From contig NZ_QFWT01000008.1 of assembly GCF_003144035.1 (NCBI RefSeq), positions 62,001 to 126,000 on the forward strand: 64,000 nt of DNA. The letters run 5' to 3'. Below the pieces are notes generated by a model. The model ran no database searches. It had not been told where the DNA came from and saw only the letters and a program-made list of their open reading frames with translations. Of the stretch, positions 37,097-46,600 are shown one piece after another (the stretch's first letter is position 1; each line of letters begins with the position of its first letter). Both the position numbers and the translations under genes were made by a program. This DNA comes from Vibrio albus. GTDB taxonomy: Bacteria > Pseudomonadota > Gammaproteobacteria > Enterobacterales > Vibrionaceae.

Positions 37097-38392
37097 TTAG
37101 AACCAGATTTCTGCGTGTACACCAACGATAACTTCTTTGTCGTCGTTAGAGATATTGATCAAAGCAGCGCTTGCTTCGTCATCCGCTTTGATATAGCTGA
37201 TGTATGGTTTGATCTGTGGACGACCAAAGTAGTCTGCGTTCACAGTCAGAGGAGTCGCGATTTCCAGGTTGATGATATTACTTTCAGTACCATCACCAGC
37301 GCGATTCCAGAACCCTGCTTCTGGGCCTTCTTCATGACCATAAGACGCTGTCATTTCTACACGAAGGTTGTCATTCACTTTATAAGAAGGACGAACCGCA
37401 ACAATGTAACGCTTCAGCTCTTCAACACCAAACAGTTGATCCAGTGCCGCCATATAAGTGATTTCAGACCCCATCTGCCATTTATCAGAAATGTTCATTA
37501 CACCATAAGAAGTGAAGAAGATTGATTCCGCGTTATCATCACCGCCTGACCACTGACCAAAGTTAACACCACGGTTCTGAGCAACACCCTGACCGTAAGC
37601 AAGTGCAGTCTGAGTCCAGCCGTCCATGCCGTAGTAGCTTGAGTTCAGAGTTACCGATGCACCAAGGCCTTCGCTGTTGTCGCTGTCTTTGTTAGCCTGC
37701 TTCATCAGTTTCAGGTCAAAGTCCATGCTACCGATGCCGGCATCAACACCATAGAAATAGAAATCGTGAGAAGTCAGAGTCGTACGATCATCGGATGCTG
37801 TCGCCGCGTTGATCTCACCGCCTGGATCAGCTTCAACAATAGCAAAACCTGCTGTTTTACCGGAAATCTTAGTCTGGATACCAGCACCAACACCTGAAGA
37901 CTGTTTCCAGAATTCACCAGAAAGAAGACCGGCTGAACGGTTCAGGAAGCGTTGACCAGCCCAGACAGACGTATCTTCACCCAGATATGGCAGAGCACCG
38001 ATTTCAACAAACGTTTCTTTTACTTCAAATTGGCTATCTGTGTTGTCTTTCTGACCACCAGAAGAAGAGTAAGCAAATGAGTTACCGTTACCAAATTCAG
38101 AGCGAACCACAAAATCAGACCACACGCCGTTTGCATGCTCTGTATGTTTTTTAATCGTAAATTCAACCTGGTTAGTGCTCTTACCTAAAGTACCGGCTGT
38201 CTGATAATCAGGCTTACCGTATTCATTATCTGTTGTATGGCCGTCGATCTGGCGTACATTCATAGACGCATAACCATGAACTTCCCAACCGTCGGTTACA
38301 ACGTCTGTACCATTAACTTTTTCTGCTGAAAAAGCAGAACCAGTAACCAGTGCGGTCGCCACTGCTGCAGCAAGTACGCTAACTTTTTTCAT
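37097..38392 (-). CDS. lamB: Maltoporin LamB
   Basis: 431 aa outer-membrane trimeric porin for maltodextrins. The signal peptide ends AFSA (residue 23). The family start VTDGWEVHGYASMNVRQI, the beta-barrel alternation throughout and a terminal phenylalanine (VGVHAEIWF) are all present. WAGQRFLNR and FYFYGVDAGIG are conserved LamB strands. The ATG at 38392 has AGGAG eight bases upstream; an ATG eight codons earlier is less good. It diverges from glgX over a 436-nt region with several MalT boxes. It is first in a lamB-malM unit. Confidence 0.96.
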   Translation of the reverse strand: MKKVSVLAAAVATALVTGSAFSAEKVNGTDVVTDGWEVHGYASMNVRQIDGHTTDNEYGKPDYQTAGTLGKSTNQVEFTIKKHTEHANGVWSDFVVRSEFGNGNSFAYSSSGGQKDNTDSQFEVKETFVEIGALPYLGEDTSVWAGQRFLNRSAGLLSGEFWKQSSGVGAGIQTKISGKTAGFAIVEADPGGEINAATASDDRTTLTSHDFYFYGVDAGIGSMDFDLKLMKQANKDSDNSEGLGASVTLNSSYYGMDGWTQTALAYGQGVAQNRGVNFGQWSGGDDNAESIFFTSYGVMNISDKWQMGSEITYMAALDQLFGVEELKRYIVAVRPSYKVNDNLRVEMTASYGHEEGPEAGFWNRAGDGTESNIINLEIATPLTVNADYFGRPQIKPYISYIKADDEASAALINISNDDKEVIVGVHAEIWF

Positions 38393-38560
38393 ATCGCTAA
38401 CTCCTGAACGATTCATTATTTTAATTTCCTTTTACATAGGGCTAACTTATCAAGGCAGTAAAATAAGTTGTTGTTTATGCAAGGACATATATGTGCTGGG
38501 AGTTACCTCCCACCGTTTTGTTTCAACGATGAGCATCTTAAGCGCTTACAGACAGGCTGA

Positions 38561-38570
38561 CGTCCTCCAC
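38561..38570 (-). promoter_or_regulatory. MalT box facing lamB
   Basis: Minus-strand GTGGAGGACG contains GGAGGA and matches the MalT consensus at 8 of 10, 169 nt upstream of lamB. Confidence 0.5.
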
Positions 38571-38586
38571 CCTCTTCTAATTCAGG

Positions 38587-38596
38587 GGGGAGGAGA
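38587..38596 (+). promoter_or_regulatory. MalT box between lamB and glgX
   Basis: GGGGAGGAGA matches the MalT consensus at 9 of 10. With the neighbouring minus-strand box it forms an inverted pair. Confidence 0.7.
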
Positions 38597-38648
38597 AAGG
38601 TGGAGAAAATGACGGCCCGTAGTTTTTTGTCGGTTTCGTCACTGTTCA

Positions 38649-38672
38649 GGGGATGATTTTAAGGGGGAGTAC
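38649..38672 (+). promoter_or_regulatory. MalT box plus GGGGGAGTAC motif upstream of glgX
   Basis: GGGGATGATT (38649-38658, 8 of 10) is followed 4 nt later by GGGGGAGTAC (38663-38672), a variant of the motif seen at malE and the GH13 gene. The remainder of 38393-38828 shows no gene. Confidence 0.55.
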
Positions 38673-38828
38673 CGCTAAATATGGCAGCAAAATGTTACTG
38701 TCATCAAACTTTCGCCTTTGATCTCAGGCGAAATTTTTTGATTATATTTTTATTTCGATGAGATAAAGGAGGTTGATCTTTCAACGCTCAGGGCGTTTAC
38801 TTACACTTAAGAAGATACTAAATTCAGC

Positions 38829-40949
38829 ATGATAACGAACCAGAATATATCAATAATGAATCATTTGCGCTCGCGCCCTTATCCGCTGGGCTCTACGCTA
38901 GACAATAGTGGATGTAATTTTTCAATTTATGCACCTCACCACAACGATATTGTGCTGGTGTTGTTCGATAATAATGGTGAATATACGACCCACGAACTTG
39001 AGGGAAACTATGCGGGACACCGCCACACTTACATAGAGGGAATAAAAGCAGGCCAGTTATATGGTTATAAAGTAGAGGTGAATGAGGGTCCTGTTCTGTT
39101 ATCCGACCCGTACGCAAGAGCGATAGAAAAACCATTGCATTATGAGCCTCCATTTACCCCGAAAAAAAGTTGGGATATCAGTAAGTGTGTTGTCATCGAC
39201 AACCAGTTTGACTGGCAGGACACCCATTCCCCCCGCATTCCCCGGGAAGACACGGTTCTGTTTGAGACTCATGTTAAAGGTTTAACCAAACTGCATCCCG
39301 AAGTGAACCCTTCTCAACAGGGGGGGTACCTGGGGCTGGCCAGTTCACCTATGCTGCAGTTTTATAAAGAGCAGAATATTAACTCATTACAGCTACTGCC
39401 CATTGCTGCCTGCATGCATGAAGAGCACCTGCTGAAACAGGACAAGGTGAACTACTGGGGCTACAACCCTTTCCTCTTTATGGTACCGGATCCGAGGTAT
39501 GCCAAGCGAGATGCCGTGATAGAGCTGAAAACGGCAATTCGGGAGCTGCACAGGCACGGTATCGAGGTGATCCTGGATGTGGTGTATAACCATACCGCAG
39601 AAGGCGGAACCGGAGGGCCGGTTTTTAACCTCAAGGCGCTGGACTCAGGTTATTACATCCGCCATGGTGAGCATTTTGCTAATTTTGCAGGCTGTGGTAA
39701 TACGCTCGATCTGACTCATCAGCCAACGCTTAACCTGGTAATGGACTCCCTGCGTTACTGGGTGGAGGAGTTTCATGTCGACGGGTTTCGTTTTGATCTG
39801 GCAGCAACGCTGGGCCGTAATGGTGACCAGTTCAATTACCATTCTGCTTTCTTTAAAGCGGTCGCTCAGGATCCGGTCTTAAAAGAAATCAAACTGATAG
39901 CAGAGCCGTGGGATATTGGCCCTAATGGTTATCAGGTGGGTGGTTTTCCGGATGGCTGGAATGAATGTAATGATAAATTCCGGGATATTACCCGCAGTTT
40001 CTGGCGAGGAGACCATGGCTTTCTGAAAGAGTTTGCCACCCGCTTAATGGGCTCCCGGGATATCTACAGCGCCAGCCGGTGGCCACAGAAACTGACCATT
40101 AACTATGTGACCTATCATGATGGTTTTACCCTTCAGGATCTGGTGTCTTACCGCCATAAGCATAACGAAGCCAATGGCGAGAATAACCACGACGGTCACG
40201 GTGACAACCGCTCTGACAACTATGGTGAAGAAGGCAATACCCACAATATGATGATCATTGCGGTCAGGGAAAGGCAGAAACGTAATTTTATGGCCAGCCT
40301 GCTGTTCGCGTTCGGTATTCCACATATCCTTACGGTTGATACGCTGTCCCACACACAAAATGGCAATAACAATGCCTACTGTCAAGACAATGAGCTGAGC
40401 TGGCTGGACTGGACACCGTCCGATCTGAAAACCGGCTTTCAACACTGGCTCAGCGAAGTGGTGGCGGCCCGTCACACCTATATGGTGCCATTTATCCGGG
40501 CATTCAGTGGTGAGCAAAGAAACCAGAACCGCGTGGGATGGCGACGCCCGGATGGCAAGCATATGGAGCATGATGACTGGAACCAACTGAACGCCGTTGC
40601 GCTGCATCTGGGAATTGATCAGGATGGCGATGAACTGATCTATCTGATTAATCCGTCCACAGCCAAAGCTCGCTTTAAGCTGCCGACCGACAGAAATCAA
40701 AAATGGATCGTCATTTGCGATACCAATAAAGATATCCACAATCGAGATACTGCAAATCAGACCATGTGCAATGATATGCAACTGGACCCATCATCTATGG
40801 CCGTACTGCATGCGGAGGCAAATACTGAATCTGCTCCAGTGAAAGGTAAAGAAGCAGATACCGTAGAAGAAAGTGTCAATACCAGCCCGTTGAAATCCAG
40901 AAAAAAAGAGAGAAAAATATCTTTTTTTAGAGAGATTAAAAAACGTTAA
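38829..40949 (+). CDS. glgX: Glycogen debranching enzyme GlgX (isoamylase type)
   Basis: 706 aa, GH13 with an N-terminal CBM48-like domain (YPLGSTLDNSGCNFSIYAPH). It hydrolyses alpha-1,6 branches of phosphorylase-limit dextrin. Catalytic residues: nucleophile D323 in DGFRFDLAATLGR, E in LIAEPWDIG, D in YVTYHDGFTLQDL. The family block GNNNAYCQDNELSWLDW is present. Two oddities: the usual GDE after the barrel strand is replaced by VDT near residue 501, and there is a basic C-terminal tail (KSRKKERKISFFREIKKR). No signal peptide. The start at 38829 has only a weak ribosome site; an ATG at 38856 is possible. The MalT boxes suggest it belongs to the maltose regulon. Confidence 0.88.
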   Translation: MITNQNISIMNHLRSRPYPLGSTLDNSGCNFSIYAPHHNDIVLVLFDNNGEYTTHELEGNYAGHRHTYIEGIKAGQLYGYKVEVNEGPVLLSDPYARAIEKPLHYEPPFTPKKSWDISKCVVIDNQFDWQDTHSPRIPREDTVLFETHVKGLTKLHPEVNPSQQGGYLGLASSPMLQFYKEQNINSLQLLPIAACMHEEHLLKQDKVNYWGYNPFLFMVPDPRYAKRDAVIELKTAIRELHRHGIEVILDVVYNHTAEGGTGGPVFNLKALDSGYYIRHGEHFANFAGCGNTLDLTHQPTLNLVMDSLRYWVEEFHVDGFRFDLAATLGRNGDQFNYHSAFFKAVAQDPVLKEIKLIAEPWDIGPNGYQVGGFPDGWNECNDKFRDITRSFWRGDHGFLKEFATRLMGSRDIYSASRWPQKLTINYVTYHDGFTLQDLVSYRHKHNEANGENNHDGHGDNRSDNYGEEGNTHNMMIIAVRERQKRNFMASLLFAFGIPHILTVDTLSHTQNGNNNAYCQDNELSWLDWTPSDLKTGFQHWLSEVVAARHTYMVPFIRAFSGEQRNQNRVGWRRPDGKHMEHDDWNQLNAVALHLGIDQDGDELIYLINPSTAKARFKLPTDRNQKWIVICDTNKDIHNRDTANQTMCNDMQLDPSSMAVLHAEANTESAPVKGKEADTVEESVNTSPLKSRKKERKISFFREIKKR

Positions 40950-40985
40950 AAAATACACTTTTTCGTTTCGATGAACGTCACTAAA

Positions 40986-41022
40986 AACCAGCCTTTGGTA
41001 TGACAAAGGCTGGTTGCTTTTT
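40986..41022 (+). terminator. Terminator of glgX
   Basis: A perfect 12-bp stem AACCAGCCTTTG/CAAAGGCTGGTT with a 6-nt loop is followed by GC and five T. Confidence 0.9.
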
Positions 41023-41169
41023 CATAGACATACTGTACTGTGACTCCATCTGATATTCTTCTCAGGTTTACTCTTAAATTATAAATACAACGATAGCCTT
41101 TATGTCTCAGACTGCAGTTCTAAGTCATCACTGCGCTATTACTGTGGGGAAATAGTCATAGGATCATAT

Positions 41170-43038
41170 ATGTATAAGATATTTGAGGGGTTTACTCAGG
41201 CATTCCCTCAGGAAGAACCTGTACAGCCACCAACAGGCATCATCGCCTTTTGTCGTCACTATACGCGTGGCTTTGAAAAACCTCTGCTATTCATGGCCTT
41301 ACTGAGCACAGCCGTCGCCATTATTGAAGTCGTCTTATTTGGCTTTATGGGACAATTGGTCGATTGGCTGTCATCCAGTAATCCGGAAACCTTTTTACAG
41401 GAAAATGAAACCACGCTCTGGGGGCTGGGCTTTCTCATTTTAGTGGTCATGCCCACTCTGGTCGTTATCCATTCCATGCTGATACATCAGAGTTTGCTGG
41501 GCAACTACCCTATGTCCATCCGCTGGCTGGCCCACCGTTACCTGCTAAAGCAAAGCCTGTCCTTCTATCAGGATGAATTTGCCGGCCGCATTGCAACAAA
41601 AGTCATGCAAACCTCCCTGGCAATACGGGAAACCGTGATAAAACTGCTTGATGTCTTTGTTTATGTGTCGGTGTACTTTGCCTCTATGCTGATCATGCTG
41701 GCCCAGGCAGACTGGCGACTGATGATGCCCATTCTTCTGTGGCTGATCGCTTATATCGGCATCCAGTTCTATTATGTGCCAAAACTAAAATCCGTCTCTT
41801 CTGAACAGGCTGATGCCCGTTCAATGATGACCGGACGAATTGTAGACAGTTATACCAACATTGCCACGGTCAAACTCTTTTCTCACAGTAAAAGAGAAAC
41901 GGAATATGCCGAAGAAGGCATGGATGAGTTTCTGGATACCGTACACCGCCAAATGCGCCTGGTGACCGGGTTCAATATCAGTGTTGAAGTCGCTAACTAT
42001 CTGCTCCTGTTTAGCATTATCGCCATCTCTATCGGTTTATGGATGAGCAATGCCATTACCATTGGTGCTATTGCTATCGCCATGAGCCTGTCACTGCGCA
42101 TTAATGGTATGTCTAAATGGATCATGTGGGAAATTGGCGGGCTGTTTGAAAATATGGGTACCGTAGTGGATGGCATGTCCACACTCTCCAAGCCCATCAG
42201 TATCCAGGACTCCTCAGATGCAAAACCTCTTGACGTCCATCAGGGGGAAATTGAATTTAATAACGTCAGTTTCCACTATGGCGACAAAGACAAAGGCGTC
42301 ATCAGCCACCTTAACCTGCACATCAAACCAGGAGAAAAAGTGGGGTTAGTCGGACGCTCCGGAGCGGGCAAGTCCACACTGGTTAACTTGTTGTTGCGCT
42401 TCCATGACGTCGAAGAAGGGCAGATAAACATCGATGGTCAGAACATTGCGAATGTGACTCAGGACTCCCTACGCAGTAAGATTGGCATGGTCACACAGGA
42501 TACTTCTCTGCTGCACCGCTCCATCCGGGAAAATATTCTGTACAGTAACCCGGACGCGTCGGAATCGGATCTGCTGAAAGCCACCAAACAGGCCCATGCG
42601 CATGAGTTTATCGAAACCCTGAACGACCCGTACGGAAATACCGGTTATGATGCACAGGTAGGCGAACGGGGTGTCAAACTCTCCGGCGGACAACGGCAGA
42701 GAGTCGCTATTTCCCGGGTACTGCTGAAAGATGCGCCATTGCTGATTCTGGATGAAGCCACATCCGCTCTCGATTCTGAAGTCGAATCGGCCATTCAGGA
42801 AAGTCTGAATGAGCTGATGGAAGGAAAAACGGTTATTGCTATCGCCCACCGTCTGTCAACCATTGCTGCTATGGACCGCCTGATTGTTCTGGACCAGGGG
42901 CAGATAGTCGAACAGGGTACTCACCAGGAACTGATCAGCGGTAACGGCATCTATGCCCACCTGTGGGCACACCAGACAGGAGGCTTTATAGGTGCAGACG
43001 AAGATCATTCAGAGGACCATAAGTTAAAAGAAATTTAA
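41170..43038 (+). CDS. ABC exporter (fused membrane and ATPase domains)
   Basis: 622 aa. Six transmembrane helices lie in about residues 40-320. The ATPase domain has Walker A GRSGAGKST (about 393), signature LSGGQRQR, Walker B LLILDEATSALD and the H-loop IAIAHRLS. It is a homodimeric half-transporter of the lipid/multidrug exporter type (MsbA/MdlB-like). The substrate is unknown. The ATPase part shows high similarity in style to heavy-metal/lipid exporters, but the N-terminus (YKIFEGFTQAFPQEEPVQPP) is not diagnostic. It stands alone, with no adaptor or efflux partner. Confidence 0.85.
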   Translation: MYKIFEGFTQAFPQEEPVQPPTGIIAFCRHYTRGFEKPLLFMALLSTAVAIIEVVLFGFMGQLVDWLSSSNPETFLQENETTLWGLGFLILVVMPTLVVIHSMLIHQSLLGNYPMSIRWLAHRYLLKQSLSFYQDEFAGRIATKVMQTSLAIRETVIKLLDVFVYVSVYFASMLIMLAQADWRLMMPILLWLIAYIGIQFYYVPKLKSVSSEQADARSMMTGRIVDSYTNIATVKLFSHSKRETEYAEEGMDEFLDTVHRQMRLVTGFNISVEVANYLLLFSIIAISIGLWMSNAITIGAIAIAMSLSLRINGMSKWIMWEIGGLFENMGTVVDGMSTLSKPISIQDSSDAKPLDVHQGEIEFNNVSFHYGDKDKGVISHLNLHIKPGEKVGLVGRSGAGKSTLVNLLLRFHDVEEGQINIDGQNIANVTQDSLRSKIGMVTQDTSLLHRSIRENILYSNPDASESDLLKATKQAHAHEFIETLNDPYGNTGYDAQVGERGVKLSGGQRQRVAISRVLLKDAPLLILDEATSALDSEVESAIQESLNELMEGKTVIAIAHRLSTIAAMDRLIVLDQGQIVEQGTHQELISGNGIYAHLWAHQTGGFIGADEDHSEDHKLKEI

Positions 43039-43641
43039 TGAGCCAATGGCGATACGGTATAGTGTCGCCATTCCAGTCTTAGGCTTTTAGCCCCCCAACT
43101 TACCTCCCCCTTATCGAGTCAGGTTACTTAGGCGCAACTATTTTATCCCCCAGAATAATTCTCTGAGAATGTTTCCTGGCTATATATAAGAACCATATAA
43201 ATATATTTATGCAACAAGGAAACCGTAGCAATACTTCATTATAATGCATTTATTCCGTTACATTATTTCTGAAGCAACATCTCATTTACGCCGCGAACAA
43301 CAATTAAACTGAATGCATATCACATTTCTCCATTAATAAAATTAGGATCAACTATCATATTTTTACCTATAAATTAATTAGTTGATTATAAAATAAATAT
43401 ATAAGCTGTACGGCAACTTACTCTGTGAATAACCCCCTCCTAATTAGAATCGAAGCTCTAATAAAGAGCTTGATTGTCATAACAAATGTCAATGAAATAG
43501 AGATATCTTAATAATTAAGACATGTACATCCTGTTAAAATCGAACCAATACTTTTTGTCATATACATTTTTGGCTTATTAAAAATATAAATAATGAGCTG
43601 AAAAAGAAATAATAGTCTATTCTAAAATAAAGAGAGTGATA
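43039..43641. other. AT-rich intergenic region before the giant lipoprotein
   Basis: 603 nt, very AT-rich in its second half. I see no clear gene, terminator for the ABC exporter, or recognisable RNA. It probably contains the promoter of the 1841-aa lipoprotein. The AT-richness contrasts with the flanking genes. Confidence 0.4.
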
Positions 43642-46600
43642 ATGAAAAAGAGCCAAATAGCATTAGCACTAGGCGTCGCAAGTACGACCCTACTGACTGG
43701 TTGTGGTGGGGGAGACTCGTCATCAGAGACAACATCGGCAACGTCCTACTCAGTAAAAGCGATTGATGGTTACTTAAGAAACGCCACTATTTGGTTGGAT
43801 ATCAATGGAAACTATCAGTGGGACGAAGGCGAACCAAAAGCCATATCGGGCGCTGGCGGTGAAGCCGTACTGGATGTTTCTGGCATAGATGACCCCACTA
43901 AATATTCAGTTGTCGTTCAAGCCACATCAGAAACCGTAGATGAAGATACGATTACCGAAGACAACCCTGACGGAACCCCTGTTGAAACCTCTTATGTTAT
44001 GTCAGCGCCAGCCGGTGAAACGTCTGTCACTCCTCTTTCAACGAAAGTCAATCTGGTTCTAGAAAAGAAAAAAGCGGAAGCTTCAGCAACCGAGCTAACG
44101 GATGATGAAATAGAAGCGCTTAAGCAAGAAGCGGTTCATGAAGTTGCTGGTGAAAACCTCGATCCTGATTTAGTACTGGGTGACTATGTTGCCGCTAAGA
44201 CTGTCAATGATGACGCTTCAGATGAAGAGAAAGAGGCAGCCAGAGAAGCGGCTCGTATTGCTTATGAAGCAAAGGTTATCGTTCAGTCCAAACAGCTGCC
44301 TCAGGAGCCGGAAGAACTGGATGAAGCGGTTGATGAAATAAAAACCGATCCAACCGCATCCAGCCTGCTGAATCAGTTGGATGCGGTGAGTGACCAAACC
44401 CAAAAAGCCATTGAAACAAAGGCTAAAGAGGCGGAGTCAGACGAAGCGGCTGCAAGCATGGATTTCGATACTCTGGCGCTACCGGATTTTGTTGAAGACA
44501 CCGAAAAAGTTAACGATCTAACGGATGACCGCGATAATGATGGCGTCGCTAATGCGTTTGATGCCTTCCCGGACAACGCCAGTGAATGGCGGGATAGCGA
44601 TGGTGACGGCATAGGTAACAATAGTGATGACGACATCGACGGAGACGGGTTTGCTAATGATGAAGATGCTCTGCCGCTAAATGCGAAAGAATGGCTTGAT
44701 ACTGATGAAGATGGCATCGGTAACAACGCCGATAAAGATGATGATAATGATGGCGTTACCGATGATGCGGACGCTTTCCCACTGAATAAAGATGAAACCA
44801 GTGACTTAGATAAAGACGGCATCGGGGACAACTCTGATGATGACATTGATGGCGATAATATCCTGAATGTCGATGATCAGTTCCCACGGGATAAAGACGC
44901 CTCGGTTGATACCGATAATGACGGTATTGCCGACGTGAATGACGACGATGACGACAACGATGGCGTTGTTGATGCTGAAGATGCATTCCCGCTTAATGCC
45001 AGTGAATCTCTGGACACCGATAAAGATGGTATCGGTAACGAAGAAGATGACGATGACGACGGCGATAAGATCCCGGATGCTCAGGATGCCTTCCCTCTGG
45101 ATCCGACAGAGTCCGTCGATACCGATGGCGATAATATCGGTAATAATGCCGATAACGACGATGATGGTGATGGCTACAGCGATCTGCGCGATTACTTCCC
45201 GCTAGATGCCTCGAGAACATCAAATGGTGACTATGACAATGATGGCGTTTCGGATGTGGATGATGCCTTCCCTGAGGATGCCAGTGAAACCAAAGACAGT
45301 GACCGTGATGGTACCGGCGATAATGCGGATACCGATGACGATAACGACGGTGTCGCCGACACGGAAGATGCGTTCCCTTACAACCCGAAAGAATCGACAG
45401 ACAGCGATGAAGATGGCGTGGGCGATAATTCCGATAAATTCCCGACTGATGCCAGTGAATTTAAGGACTCCGATGGGGATGGCGTAGGCGATAATGCCGA
45501 TGTGTTCCGGTTTGATGAATCAGAAAGTACGGATATTGATAACGACGGTATTGGCGACAATGCCGATACGGATGACGATAACGATGGTGTTTTAGATACC
45601 GCAGATGCGTTCCCGACAGACGCAACCGAGTCGGTCGACAGCGATAAAGATGGTATTGGCAACAATGCTGATACCGATGATGATAACGATGGTGTTCTGG
45701 ATGCCGCAGATGCTTTCCCGACAGACGCGACGGAATCTGTCGACAGTGATGGTGATGGTATCGGCGACAATGCAGATACCGATGATAGCAATACCGCAGA
45801 TACCGATGACAGCAATACTACAGCAGACACAGATGAAAGCAGCGTTGGAGATAATTCAGAGTTAACAGCCCTGGAGTTCCTTCGCAGTGCTGATGCGCTG
45901 TATGAGCTTCATTCGGACAATTACAATGAGAATGGTACTGAATATAATAACCTGTTTGTCAGCTCAATACTGATAAACGGCAATATTGGCGTCACTCAGA
46001 CTCCTCAGGTCGTCAACCCTGATGGTAGCCTTTCCGAGGTTACCGAAAAATATGAAGATATCATCCTGACTGCCGACGGGTGGGTACCAGTAACCAGCCA
46101 TACACTGGATGCGACCACCGACACACCGATCGCCTACCCGACCAACATACCAGACAGCAAAATGAATGTGACTCTGGAGCTTGTCGATTTGTCCGGTGAA
46201 ACCATTTCATCAGCGAGTGTACCGTTCTGGTCTGACTTTGTCTCCACAACGGCTCAGTTCCCAAGCGGCTCTCAGGCGGTCAAATTTACCCCTGTTGCAG
46301 CTCAGGATATCTACTCGCTATGGTCCGATTCTGAAGTCCATATCAGCACCGACACTGAACCGTACCACGCAGCAGCAACGTCTCTGGATCAGCTGATTTC
46401 AACCACAGCTATAGACTCAACATCAACAACTCAATATCCAAACTTAGTTTATTTCGGCTGGGATATGGGCGTTGAACTGGTGGAAGACGGAACCGCAAAC
46501 TACTACATCACTGGAGACAGCCTGATCAATGTCGGCAGCGGCACCTGGACACGCAGTGTTATCAATGGAGAAGATATTCTGCAGTTCACTGTACCAGACA

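Noticed and set aside
44373..45830. Long serine-rich minus-strand frames under the giant lipoprotein gene
   Set aside because: They mirror the GAT/GAC-rich thrombospondin repeats of the plus-strand gene; low complexity and no start signals.
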